NCBI GenBank assembly: GCA_014905825.1 | Contig: JACGCN010000010.1 | Span: forward strand, 1,302,001 to 1,366,000 | DNA: 64,000 nt | Reading direction: 5' to 3' | From: Lyophyllum atratum | Lineage: Eukaryota > Basidiomycota > Agaricomycetes > Agaricales > Lyophyllaceae | Shown here: piece by piece, positions 23,841 to 35,040 of the stretch | How the letters are laid out: every line of letters begins with the position of its first letter | Numbering within the stretch: the stretch's first letter is position 1 | Notes under the pieces: model-generated | Told to the model about the DNA's origin: nothing | What the model saw: only the letters and a program-made list of their open reading frames with translations | Database searches by the model: none | Position numbers and translations under genes: made by a program

Positions 23841-24488
23841 CCCGCGACTAAGTCAAAATTGATATCAGCTCGTCCTTGGGACGAAATTAGGCATGGCCAA
23901 GGCTTACTAGCGATTCCGTTGAGATAATTCTCACTGGCACGAGGAATATTCTGGCCATATACTGTGGCATCGAAAGGTGTTCCCGTGGAGGCGTTGCGAA
24001 TCGCGATACGAGGTCGACATACTAAGGGACCATGCAGTGGGAGCGTTGCGTGTTGGGCCTAAGTTGCGAAGATGGAGAGGAGCTAGAAGCGACATGAAGC
24101 AGATGAGAACGCAAGACTCGTAGCGCTGGATGGCGAATGGCTGACCATCAGCGACGACAGCAATCGGAAGCTCGAGGCTGACTTTTTCGATTGACTCGAT
24201 TGTACCCAAAGACAGATATTCCTAGAGGGTAAAATCATAGTGGCAGCACCTAGCTGCAAATGCTGGGCGAATTCCGCAATCCCCATTGTAGAAAAGAGTG
24301 GCCCTGAACGAAAGCGCCTCCGACTCGCAGAAGCATGGTCATCGCACGAGGTCAAGAAATCCAGCTATAGAGCAGAGACTCTGACTGGCGATGATTAGTT
24401 TATCAGCAGAATCCGATGTGGTATATGGCCTCCACGAGACTCAGAGGCAGAGTATGGGCAAGGACGGAGTCGACGAGTCGGAGCAAAC
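23841..24488 (-). pseudogene. Partial duplicate of the single-pass membrane protein gene
   Basis: The sequence matches 18912-19497 over about 600 bp in the same orientation, covering the promoter, the candidate start (here MGIAEFAQHLQLGA), the middle exons and the intron before the membrane exon. Homology stops at the shared word cccgcgacta (23841), just inside the transmembrane-coding exon. The span and the cytosolic tail are therefore missing. Shared words include acctagctgcaaatgctg, tatatggcctccac and acgaaattag. Relative to the other copy there is a one-base difference at 24137-24141 and length differences in the GTPF exon. Without a 3' half it is unlikely to make the same protein. Confidence 0.65.
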
Positions 24489-26247
24489 ATGCCCGAGGCG
24501 CCGGCCAATCCCGACAATGCTCTCGGATTTTGGCCTATTTTGGCGGGCTCGCTTCAAGTTGCAGTCCCTCTCAGTCCCTCTCATCTACCTTTGGAGGAAC
24601 AAAGCCGGCGGGTATGGTACTGAACCAAGCAATTAGCTGGGTTATCAGAAGTTATCTGATATCAGTGATCGCCAGCACACTAGGTTGGCCCTAGTCATAC
24701 CTCCAGAATCCTATTCGAAAGGCTCGACACGCGTTCTGCCTTTGTTTTCAAGAGACCCAGCGCCAGCGTATAAAGGAGTCGGGAGGCTCTCGAACCAGGT
24801 GTAACGTGTCAGCTTGAATTTACTCTTTTCTCTTGCTTTTCTTGGGAGCAATCAAGCTCAGGCTGTTCTATGATCTTGGGCTATGGGAAGTCGTTCTTTT
24901 ATCCCCGGATCTTTGTAGGCAAGGAGGAAGCAGCCCGCACTTGATGCAGGCGACGATCCACGCTTGGCGATACCTGGACCGTCGATCTCCTGGTGGATCA
25001 GGGCCCTTCACGAATCACTCCGGTTCCCTGAATCGGCCGCGGTCTCGAGAACTAGCCTGAACTGGGTTGGTACCACTAGAATCAACTTATGGGATCGCCA
25101 TCTCAATGCTCACGTACCAATAGGTTGGAATAGTGAGCAGCAACTTGTGGACCTAGTAGGTCAAAGCAGGTCAGATCGCGCTGAGTGTCTATTGCATTCG
25201 ATGGTACGATCACTTATTTTGCTTGAACTGGCGTCATTCGTCTCACATTATTCTTGTCTATGTCTAAGGCTGCATAATAACTCTGGACTTGAGGGTTGAC
25301 GGGCACTTCCACTCCAACCATGGTTGTCAGGAACGTTCACATTTTCCTCTCGATCATCACGATCTGCTTGGAGGCCTCCCTTTGTCCTGCATAATTCATT
25401 TTCTTCGGATCAGCTACGCCCACGCTGTCCACTTTGCACTCGGTGTCCAACTCGAAGCTAACAAGAAGCCCAGGATCGAGGTAATCTTCATCTATCCGTT
25501 GGCACGAATTCGCCTCGATCCTCGCGGTCCAGTCCAAAATGAGCGTGCCTTTTTATTTTTCGTGGCCAAGCAGTTCATTCTAGCATCCCGCATCGCATGC
25601 CAAAGAATCTCCGGAAGTCGTGCTTGTACTTAGAAGACGACTTTTCTTTTGGTCAAAAAGGAAGCTGATGATTCAGGAGGGAGAATCAGCTTATTGCGTC
25701 TTGAGAAAGCCTTCATTGGTTTGGAGAAAGTTTTGGCTAAGGCAGCAAATGCTCACCCGAGGGAGTGTCACGATTGGGCATGAGCTTTTGCGTTAGATAA
25801 GGCAGACGCCCCTGTGTCCGCAGAGCGTGCGCAGTATGGAATACTCAGTAGAGAAAAGTGTTAAGTAATTTGTGCCGGAGAGATTGACCGGGGTCCTTCG
25901 AATCAAGTCAGTCCGTGGACAACGCGAGCAGAAGCTCCCGGTGAATCTCCGTATGTTGTGAGCAATATAGGGGTTATCCAAGGAGTACAAGTCTCTTAAA
26001 TTGGGTGCCTGAAAAATAGCCTCTTTTCGAAGAACTGAACTGATTATTATGTCTGCAATTGTTAGTTGAGAATTCAGTACGTGGCTTGGTGGTCCAAGTT
26101 CGCAACAACGCGTCGAAACTCGCCAAAAACAGCCACCGTCACGTGACATACGATGATGCCTCAATGTTTGGTTCCGTCGATTCAGCCAACCACCTGTCCT
26201 TCCGAAATTTTGGAAGGTTTCGTCACCCACCACCTTCACCACCTACC
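24489..26247. other. Gene-poor stretch of 1.8 kb
   Basis: Several frames of about 80 to 150 codons occur on both strands, but none shows a recognisable motif or a consistent exon series. The last part must contain the promoter of the p32/MAM33 gene. Confidence 0.4.
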
Positions 26248-27450
26248 ATGTCTGCCATTCGCGCCCTCCGTCAGCTCACCGCCAGCTCCAGCCGTGTCGT
26301 GGCTGCTCGTCAGTTCTCTAGTGTCTCGCACAGGGCTCTCCCCGCTATTGTAGCGCGTGTCTCAGCAGTCCCAGGCAACTCGAGGGCGTTCACCGTTTCT
26401 GCCCGTAAACTCGGCGAGGGAACTAGTCAGTACCTGCCTTCTTGTATATGGCTGGTAGCTATGATGTATCTAATGCGAAACTTATCTTATAGCGGACGTT
26501 GCTCTCTCGGCGAAGTTGCAGGAGGAGCTGAACTATGAGAAGGAGGCTGAGGTTGCGCAAGCGGCTACGCCTGACTTCTTGAAGGCATTCCAGGAGCAGG
26601 GCGTGTGGCAGGTGAGTTGATACCTGTACTCGCACTTATATACGAGAAATTGACGCGTTCTTTCTTGCCTGCAGATCCAGGACACTCTTGGGAACGACGA
26701 GGTTACGCTGTCGCGTAAGTTCGGTAATGAGAAGTACGTTTGGATTTCACTCTGCTACCTTCCGTTCGTTAGTATATACGAGATGCTTACACGTGTCACT
26801 TTCTTTTCTTCTTCTTCCAGCATTCGTCTCATGTTCTCCATTGCGGACATCCAGAGCGAAGAGGAAGACTTCCAGTCAAACGAACCTGAAGCGGAGTCCG
26901 AAGCAGATGCGGAAGACGAACCTCTTCACTCGTACCCAATCCGTGCTTCGCTTTCAATAACCAAGGTATGAGTCTTTGCCGACCAGTAACGAAGCATCTT
27001 GACCGAGACCCACTTGTTTCCAGACGACGGCGCCGGGATGCCTTAATGTTGACATGGTCTGCCAGGAAGGCCACTTCGTTGTGGAGAATGTGTCGTTCTA
27101 TGGTGATGCTAAGCTTGGCACCGACCTGACTGCAGAAGCGGACTGGAAGCGACGCGGTGCCTACATTGGCCCTCAGGTAAAATGACCCTTTTTATAGATC
27201 GTTGTCTGGACTGAAGTTTTTTTCTACTCAGTTTGATACCCTGGATGTGTCCTTGCAAGAGGAGTTTGAGAAGTACCTCTCGGAGCGTGGGGTTAATGAA
27301 CATGTTGCCTTGTTCATTCCCGAGTATGCGGAGTTCAAGGAACAAACTGTACGTCCGAGCATCTTGCTGTCATTGTTTGTTGCTAATTATAATCGTTTCT
27401 AGGAATACGTCAGATGGTTGAACAACGTGAAGACCTTCGTTGACCAGTAA
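26248..27450 (+). CDS. Mitochondrial acidic matrix protein, p32/MAM33 family
   Basis: Acidic trimeric protein of the mitochondrial matrix, linked in yeast and animals to mitoribosome and respiratory function. The start at 26248 gives an Arg/Ser-rich presequence (MSAIRALRQLTASSSRVVAA). After the presequence come KLQEELNYEKEAEVAQAATP and FLKAFQEQGVWQ, the IQDTLGNDEVTLSRKFGNE strand, and an acidic loop (SEEEDFQSNEPEAESEADAE). The C-terminus has NVDMVCQEGHFVVENVSFY, FDTLDVSLQEEFEKYLSERG and FIPEYAEFKEQTEYVRWLNN. It ends TFVDQ-stop. Six introns join in frame. This is the usual complete domain architecture and the gene looks intact. Confidence 0.9.
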
Positions 27451-27815
27451 AGTGACGGTCATCATGCTTCGTAGCACAAAAAGACACGACGTCTGCTTAC
27501 ACCTACTATAATGTTATCCAGCCTTACGACCACTACTCCATCTACTCTTCATAATACGACACTTGTGCTTTATCATCATGCGACACCGATGCCCACTAGA
27601 AGCGCGATTTTTGTCATGAGGAAGTGGTGAAGGCCCACCCCAATTAGCGTGCATTCGGCTTAGGCTACGGGGGCCGACCCCAAATTGCCAAATCGGGACA
27701 TTGCTTCTAAGTTCTGGTCGGAGTTGGAAGGGGCTCGAACATTCTTCTGCTCTCTCGGACCAACATGACGCAAGCCGTGGGGATCTTCGAGTGGCTCATG
27801 ACCTGTACACGCTCC

Positions 27816-27822
27816 TATAAAT
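27816..27822 (+). promoter_or_regulatory. TATA box of the downstream Ser-rich protein gene
   Basis: TATAAAT lies 72 nt before the ATG at 27894 on the same strand. The next stretch is pyrimidine-rich up to the start, as is common in fungal promoters. Confidence 0.45.
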
Positions 27823-27893
27823 GCCACCTTTGTCTCCTTATGTCGCATCACATTCAACGCCTCCTCCCCTAGCGCTTCTAGCTGTCTCTTAGC

Positions 27894-28433
27894 ATGTCTG
27901 CCTCCTCCCGCTCATCCTCGCCGACATCCTCAGTGTCCTCGGGTGGAAAATATGTCCCCGTGCACAGGCGCGACAGCGGCAGCTTCTCTCCGTCCTCTTC
28001 CCGCGCTTCCTCATCGCGCGCGTCCACTTCCTCAGAATCGGAGAACGCTATCTCACCCCGTAAGTTCTGCACCTCCCGGCGACCGACCTCGTCCAACTGT
28101 TTAATGTTACTGACACCATTCTGTTCCGCAGCAACTCAACCAGCGTTCATATACTCACGTGACACGCTGCTCAATCTCGCCCAATCGCCTCTCGCCCGTC
28201 TCCCCATGGAGCTGCGAGACTCGCTACGCGGCGACGTCCCCGAGATCATTACAAACCGGAAACAGAGAAAGGCGATCGAGTACCACAACCAGCTCGTGCA
28301 GAACACAGCCGTGTCGCATCGTAGCCGACCCAGTGCCCGCTCCCCGACCGAGCGGAGACGCAACGCCCCACAAGTCGTCGACCAGGCCGCATGGCGAGGG
28401 ATGCGGGCAATTGTGACGCCGATCACGGTGTAG
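27894..28433 (+). CDS. Uncharacterised small Ser-rich protein
   Basis: Two exons (27894-28059 and 28132-28433) give 155 residues. The N-terminus is disordered and Ser/Arg-rich (MSASSRSSSPTSSVSSGGKY). The second exon reads PAFIYSRDTLLNLAQSPLAR, then VPEIITNRKQRKAIEYHNQ and RRNAPQVVDQAAWRGMRAI. The IYSRDxLLxLAxSPL and EIxxNRKxRK patterns resemble short conserved hypothetical proteins of Agaricomycetes, but no function is known to me. The intron is 72 nt, a multiple of three, with no in-frame stop, so retention would add 24 residues instead of breaking the protein. Confidence 0.7.
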   Translation: MSASSRSSSPTSSVSSGGKYVPVHRRDSGSFSPSSSRASSSRASTSSESENAISPRKFCTSRRPTSSNCLMLLTPFCSAATQPAFIYSRDTLLNLAQSPLARLPMELRDSLRGDVPEIITNRKQRKAIEYHNQLVQNTAVSHRSRPSARSPTERRRNAPQVVDQAAWRGMRAIVTPITV

Positions 28434-28596
28434 GGCAAAGAACCCCAACGGAATGGAGGAGAGTTGGACATGAAGTTTCGGACTCCTGGCTGGGTAACCG
28501 CCCAGCCAACTGTATCACCAGTCAACGCACGTCACGACCTATCACGACCAGCATTAGCATCGTATCTTATCGTTATTATTTGATATCCTATTCAAC

Positions 28597-28602
28597 AATA
28601 AA
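28597..28602 (+). terminator. AATAAA polyadenylation signal
   Basis: AATAAA lies 164 nt after the stop of the small Ser-rich protein, on the same strand. It is a candidate 3'-end signal only. Confidence 0.3.
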
Positions 28603-28951
28603 ACCATTGTAAAGGCCTGGATCTACTCTATTACTCTGTTTGTCAGACATTCTAAGGCAAAGCTGAGGTGCGGAGAATGTGGAAACGATCCAGGTTCTCC
28701 TCGGGCAAACGGGTCTAGAAACTTTGGGGAACAACGTAATGCAAGTACTTTCGTGGCGGTATCATAAACATACCATCAACATTCGCCGTCGGTATGTATC
28801 ATTCCGAGCACGCTGTAATCAGTACATACGTCCCCGACCGGACCTGTGCCTGCCATGACATGACGTCCCCATGATCCGAGTTCGAGTCCGAGTCCGAGGG
28901 ACCCATACAAATAGACGCAGCATCCCCGAACGACATTGGTATTAGGTTGCA

Positions 28952-31361
28952 TCATAAGTTTTTGTATTTCTAGAAGGAGACATGTTCAATTCACGTTCAC
29001 GAATCCACGGCTCCGGCTTCGTTAGAGCCCGAGGGAGACGACTCACCTTCAAGCTCCTTCTGATCTCAGTCTCTCGTTCTATACGGCGATACATCTTCTT
29101 GAGGTCCGTTATCATGAACAGCGGGACCAGGACGCATGTCACGGGGATAGCTATCTTCCAGAATCTATGGAAGAAAGGATGTTGGTTAAGCTATGGGGAG
29201 ATGGAATGATTAGGATGCGCACAGAGAGACGGAACCGCTGAGGGCGCTGAATTGCTGGAAGTTCATTCCCTGTAGAAAGGATGAGCGACAGTGGAAGGCG
29301 CATGCGAAACATTTGGGGACGCACAAAGTACCCCGTGAGCAGTGTCAAGGGTGAACATATGAGCGTTATGATTGTAAGTCGGCGCCTGCCAACGATGTCA
29401 GTATGTCGATCAGCCGAAAGAACATAGGAAGACGCACATCACTTCGTTCGTATCATAAGAAGCCACCTAGAAGACCAGAAGTATGAAGTATGAATAGGCT
29501 GCCAGTAGTAACATGACAGAAGACTGATGAGAATGCAAAACGCACATTGAATGCATAATTAATCAAGTTCTCCGTCGTACCAGCAAACATATCCAAGCTC
29601 GTCAGTACAAAGTCCATGTGGTCATTGACATCCGCCTTGCAAAGCATTTATTTTAGTAAACTAGGGAGACGCCAGGCTCAATGACATACCAAATAAATCT
29701 GCGCCTTGTAGCTAAAATACCCTTGAACCTTTCTTCCACCCCGGTGTTCAGTACCCTGTTGTCCGACGCCCTGCTGCCCAGTACCAGAATCGGGCAACTC
29801 GGCGCCGCGGCCTTGTCCGGTATGTCCCGGCGGGGGAACCCCCTTCGACTCTGCCTCCGCATCAGCAAGCGCGATGCAGCGTTGCATGTCGTAGCGCATG
29901 ATGCTGCGGATCATCCTTTTGACGGGTTCGAGGGTACGTTTGTGCATGACGAGGTCGCCGGAAAGGATATGCACTTCCTCATTCTTTTAGTACCGTCGGC
30001 CGGACGATGCGGGGGTCAAAGATACGTACGGTTCCGCATGTTGCTCAGGCCGGGCCTGAGGAGCGTGTTCTCTTCCGCCTGGTTGATTTTGTATTGGTAT
30101 TCGTCCATTATTTCTAGGACACGATCCACGACTGCACAGGGATGAGGTTCATGTGGGGTCAGCTCAGAAAGATAGCAGTCGTACCCAAGTCAAGCACGGA
30201 TTCGGTGAGGAGCGACGCATCCGACGACGTGCGCAAGATTGATTCGGGATGGAGCAACCGTTCGGTGATGGGAGCTGTGAAATCGAGCGTTGCTCTTGCG
30301 AAGATGGTAATGACCGTTCCTATTGACATGTCTCGTAAGTCATTGAGTTGCCTCAGTCAGGGCTAATAAATACCCACCGTTTCGCATCAGAAAGATGTAC
30401 ATTGGCTCATGTATAACGTTGACACGGTCACCTCTCGCCAATGCCTTGATTTTCAGAATCTGTTTTTCACGTTGCTAGGAGAGTTGGCCATTCAGAGTCA
30501 TTTGCGAGTGCTAGATATCCAGTATGCAACGTACGGGAGTCAGGATGTGACCCAGGCTAGTGAAGCGACGCTTTGTATCGCGCGGGCCGTTCGCGTCGGA
30601 GTGATCGGACCTCGACGTCTCCAAGTGCGTAGTCTTTTCCTTGTTTTGTTCCCCGGACTCGAGTAAGGAGTCTGAACGGGCAGTCTGAGCTTGGGACCTG
30701 TTGTCTGAATCGTCTTCCGGGTTTGGGTCGTCTTGCTTATCCTCAGGGTCTAAGATGTGGCACAGGACGCGGATGAAGAGATGCTCGTTGTAGTAGTCCA
30801 CTTTGGATTGGTGATGTCCTTGCTCACGTAGAATATCTTCGAGAGCGAGGGCATGCAAGTCTTAGAGAAAGAAAATTTAGACGTCGCGAAAGACATGTCA
30901 AGGAAAGGAATAGACTTACTGTATTTGAGTCCAAGCGCCCTGAGAACACCCCCATCGATTCCGCCAATATTGATCCATCTGACTGGGGGCCGCTTCTTCT
31001 CATCAGCGTCGCTTGAGTCTGTGCTGAATTGCTCCTGCGGAGTAGGTTCATTCATCAAGTTTTCCAGCTCTTGGTTGGTCATGCGACGAGTCGACACGTC
31101 TTCGCTGGTATAGTCGGTCACCTCAATGACGCATGCTTGCTTGAATTGACCGTAGCTTTCAGCTGCCTCTGGACCGCGGGGATTGATGCCTTGTTCGGCG
31201 CCGGCCTCGGTTTTCTCTAATCGTAGTCGTGGTTTGCCGTACTTCCGAGGTTGTGAGAGAGGGGAGAGCATGGTTGTATATGTGGGGGCTGAAGGAAAGA
31301 ACTTATTATACTGACTAGGTGAACACGAAGGAATAGTTGTGTCATTTGTTGATTTCACCAT
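28952..31361 (-). CDS. CorA-family Mg2+ transporter
   Basis: Divalent-cation channel of a eukaryotic membrane. A disordered N-terminus leads to PPVRWINIGGIDGGVLRALG, then after an intron LEDILREQGHHQSKVDYYN and HLFIRVLCHIL, a typical fungal CorA block. An acidic insert (EDKQDDPNPEDDSDNRSQ) follows. The helical domain has VHILSGDLVMHKRTLEPVKR and NDHMDFVLTSLDMFAGTTEN. The pore region splices as LTGYF|GMNFQQFSALSG, giving the signature GMN after the first membrane helix. The second span is IPVTCVLVPLFMITDLKKM. The last short exon ends KYKNL-stop at 28952. The start at 31361 is the first ATG; MLSPLSQPRK at 31271 is the alternative. It looks intact and diverges from the aldehyde dehydrogenase gene across about 550 bp. 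Confidence 0.82.
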
Positions 31362-31914
31362 TTCGTGGCAAGTATGGCTTTCTATTCATAGACGTCCACG
31401 ATACTGCATTTGTAGTATGTCACCGATCTGGATAGTTATGATAAAATCTCAGTATCAACCTACTTCAGGTTGTGAAAAACGTACATGTAGTCACGGCTAG
31501 ATCCAAAGTCAACTTGGATAGATCGTCCTACTTAAGACTGTACCTCCATGGGACTGTCCACAGGTGCTCTGCAAAATGGTGGAAGTATCCAGAGGAATCC
31601 AGACACCAAACGTCATATTATTGTTCACGTCACCCCATGTTCAGTTGACTCGTAGGATCAGGTGAGGTATTTGCATTTTCCCATCTTGACCATGGGCGGG
31701 GACGGAGATCCGTGGTCATGGTGGCAAACGACGGTCATGGTTGATCGAGAGAGAGGAAGAAAGCCGTGTGTCATACCCGGCAACCGGCATCTCAAAGAAA
31801 GATGACAGCCGGCGGGGTAAAGCTTATTCACAAGAGTTACATTCTTAAGTTTCCCGCGCAACTGCTGTTGGAGCTTCCCACTACACATACCCTTGCTAAC
31901 GATACCTTTACGCC

Positions 31915-34357
31915 ATGCCTGAGCTTGTATACACCACCCTCGAGGAGATTGACAAAGTAAGAAATGAATTTGCCGTCCATAGACACCCCTGACGGTAATC
32001 ATGGACAGATTCATGCAGAGCTTAGGACTGGGTTCCAGACCGGAAAGCTCAAGTCCATTCCTTACCGGAAATACCAACTTCTTCAACTCGCATACCTGGT
32101 CAAAGATAATTCTAAGCGGTTGGAGGAAGCGTTGGCGACGGATTTGGGGAGGCCACCTCTTGAAGGTCACTTGTGAGTCGCAATCGCAGCACATACCATG
32201 TTCTCTCTTTAAACACTATGTCCAATGCAGCCTTGAAATATCCTCTACCATAGGAGAGGTCAAGAACGCCTATTCTAGTGTCGAGAAATGGGCCAAGCCC
32301 GAGAAGCCAGCCTTTTCGCTCAACTTCACCGTTATGCGCCCTGTCATCTACAAAGAGGCCAAGGGCGTAGTTCTCATTATCAGTCCCTTCAACTACCCCT
32401 TGTGGTTGACCCTCGGTCCTTTGGTACGCCCATATTGCCATGCTAAGCTTCACGTTGTTCAACCCCTGACCAGGCAGGAGCCCTGGCCGCCGGAAACGCA
32501 GTGGTCCTGAAACCATCCGAATCCACGCCAGCGATGAGTTCTTTACTCGCAGAGCTGGTGCCTAAGTATCTGGACAGTGATCTCGTGCGCGTAGTAAATG
32601 GTGCCGTACCGGAAAGTACCAAGGTGTGTATGATATCTATTTATAGAACCATCAACCTCAGCCATGGATCGACGTAGCTCCTTTCTCTGCAATGGGATCA
32701 TAGTAAGTCTTTTCCACTGACACACGATACCGACGGGTAACTGATGATACACGATAGTTATGTACACTGGTACGAGCCCACGAACCCTGTGTGTGTCGGA
32801 AGTCTTAACGCGGGTATGATAGGTGGCTTCCGTGTTGCAAAGATTGTTGCCGCTGCGGCAGCCAAGTATTTGACTCCCATCACGTTAGAGGTGCGTTCTA
32901 CATACACCCGATTTCTATAATACTTGGAGGCTAATGTTCACTATTCTATTTAGCTCGGAGGTAAATAAGCCACATCGTCAATCCCCTGATACCCGCTAAG
33001 ATGGTCAACAAAACCTCAGGGAAATCTCCCGTTATCATCGACCCGGAATGCGACCTGCCCATTGCCGCGCGCCGCATCCTCTGGGGGAAAGTCGTGAACG
33101 CGGGGCAGACCTGCGTCGCTCCCGATTACATCCTCGTACCCAGGTCGTTCCAGGACAAGTTCGTCGCCGCCTTGAAGACTGCGTGCGTCCCCATCCGTCC
33201 CGGCTTGCATGTTTTATTTATAGGAACGTTACCAGTTACGAATCGTTCTATCCCGGCGCAGAGGGACCATCTTCGCCCGACGCCTATTCGAGAATAGTCA
33301 CTCCTCAGGCTTACAAGCGTATCAAGGGTTTGCTCGACAATACCAAGGGAAGTGTAGTTTTCGGCGGCGAAACCGACGAGGCATCCAGGTTTATTGCCCC
33401 TACCGTTGTGAGAGATGTGAAGGAGGGTGATTCACTGATGAGCGAGTACGTATTCCGCATGTTTCGTTTCTGGCTATCTTATAACGCATTCGCCTCTAGG
33501 GAAATCTTTGGTCCCTTACTGCCCATTGTTCCCGTCGAAAACGTGGACGAGGCCATTGCCTTCGTTAACGCTCGGTAATTCCTTCATTCAAGTTTGTCCT
33601 GGCAAAATCTCACATGGGTTGCCGGGCCTAGCGATCATCCCCTGGCGTTATACGTCTTCTCCCAGAACCCGGAGTTTAAAGCTAAAGGTGAAATAGCCTG
33701 TTGCTGATTCTTTTGGCCTGTATTCTTACACGGCGCAATCAGTTTTCAACAATACACAGAGCGGTGCGGCTATAGCCAATGAGACCGTCATTCATCCCGG
33801 AGGTTAGACAAAGTCTGCACTCTCTATCTCGCTATCTCCTTGCTCAACTGTGGTGGTTTTAGCGGATGGCCTGCCGTTTGGCGGAGTTGGACCTAGTGGC
33901 TGTAAGTGAATCCCCTTATTTGCATTGACTGACCTTATTGATGCCCGTTAGACGGCGCACACACGGGAAAATTCGGCTTCGATACCTTCACACATTTGAG
34001 AGCCTCGCTCGACTCGCCTGGCTGGTACGTCTCCTGAGCTACCTTCTCATACCATCACGCTCTCATCTCTCGACTTCAGGATTGACCGGATCCTCGGCTT
34101 CCGTTACCCACCATACACCGTACGTCCATTCATACAATGTTTCACCCAAATACAGTATTGATCAAGATTGCCATTTTTAGGACGCAAAGTTCAAGGCGGC
34201 TTTGCGCCTGCTCCCGAGCTTGCCTTCTCGTCCGGCTGGGCCTCCTCCTGCGGTGGCGCGTTCCAAATGGTGGGGGAAATGGTTCTTCTTGGCGTTCATC
34301 GTAGCTGCTGCTGGAGGGCTGACTAAAAGACTGAAGACCATGAATGGCTCTTCCTGA
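31915..34357 (+). CDS. Aldehyde dehydrogenase, membrane-tailed fatty-aldehyde type
   Basis: NAD(P)-dependent oxidation of aldehydes to acids. The C-terminal hydrophobic anchor suggests attachment to the ER or another membrane, as in class 3 fatty aldehyde dehydrogenases. The start at 31915 reads [14 protein letters not shown]. Key blocks are [63 protein letters not shown] with the catalytic Glu, and [15 protein letters not shown] with the nucleophilic Cys. [12 protein letters not shown] and [20 protein letters not shown] follow. The tail is [20 protein letters not shown]. At least a dozen introns are present, and LGGKSP is assembled across a 7-nt exon (32954-32960). All catalytic residues are present. 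Confidence 0.88.
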
Positions 34358-35040
34358 GTCTTTCTTGGTCTTCTCTCCCATCAGGTGCTGGCGGCTCCCG
34401 ACGAGGTTACAGATTTCGCGAGTGTTGGAGATCTCTTGGACTGGCTCATATTATGTCAACGTAATTGTAAAGTTATTGATCTATATCCATGTCTCAAACT
34501 TGGTTTGCAACTGTTAGTTGCTTCTGAAGGCAAGGAGCGGTCGGGGAGGTTGCTACGGTCTCTACTGGCTAGGTCGAGGGACTCTGATGCCGCCGAAGAG
34601 CGCCACAGAGGAACCAAGGATTGTGAAATAACGGCTGCGGTGACAGCGCAGGTCCAAATGGGTGGGCCGCTACGGTCACCTGAACGTGGTTGAAACCTTG
34701 CATCATGAACGAGCGAGCAACAAATAATGTCGGGACGAATGGATTGGAAGATCGTATCATACTGGCCAAGGTCATGCGGTAGCTCCAGTCTACGAGACGA
34801 AACTCCCTGCATGTGATTTGTCTGCGCCGTCGGCTTGGTGGGGTCTAGAGGGAACGCGCATACTGGTACACGCGATGTCTAGATGTAAACAATCGCGGAA
34901 TTTAGTGAGTAGCCGTATGTAATACAGAATCATGAATGGCGCCGGCAAAGGTCGGTAATTCAGCTACCTACGTATCAGGGAAAACAAAGCAGCCGACGTG
35001 AAGACATCAGTATTCTACGAATCGAAAATGTCTTTGAGAG
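34358..35040. other. Intergenic, convergent 3' ends
   Basis: About 680 bp between the aldehyde dehydrogenase (plus) and the O-methyltransferase (minus). No recognisable coding frame was found. Confidence 0.5.

Noticed and set aside
25793..26242. Minus-strand frame of 149 codons upstream of the p32/MAM33 gene
   Set aside because: It runs through the presumed promoter of that gene and shows no domain.
31658..32194. Minus-strand open frame of 178 codons
   Set aside because: It overlaps the 5' exons of the aldehyde dehydrogenase; composition is that of an antisense frame.
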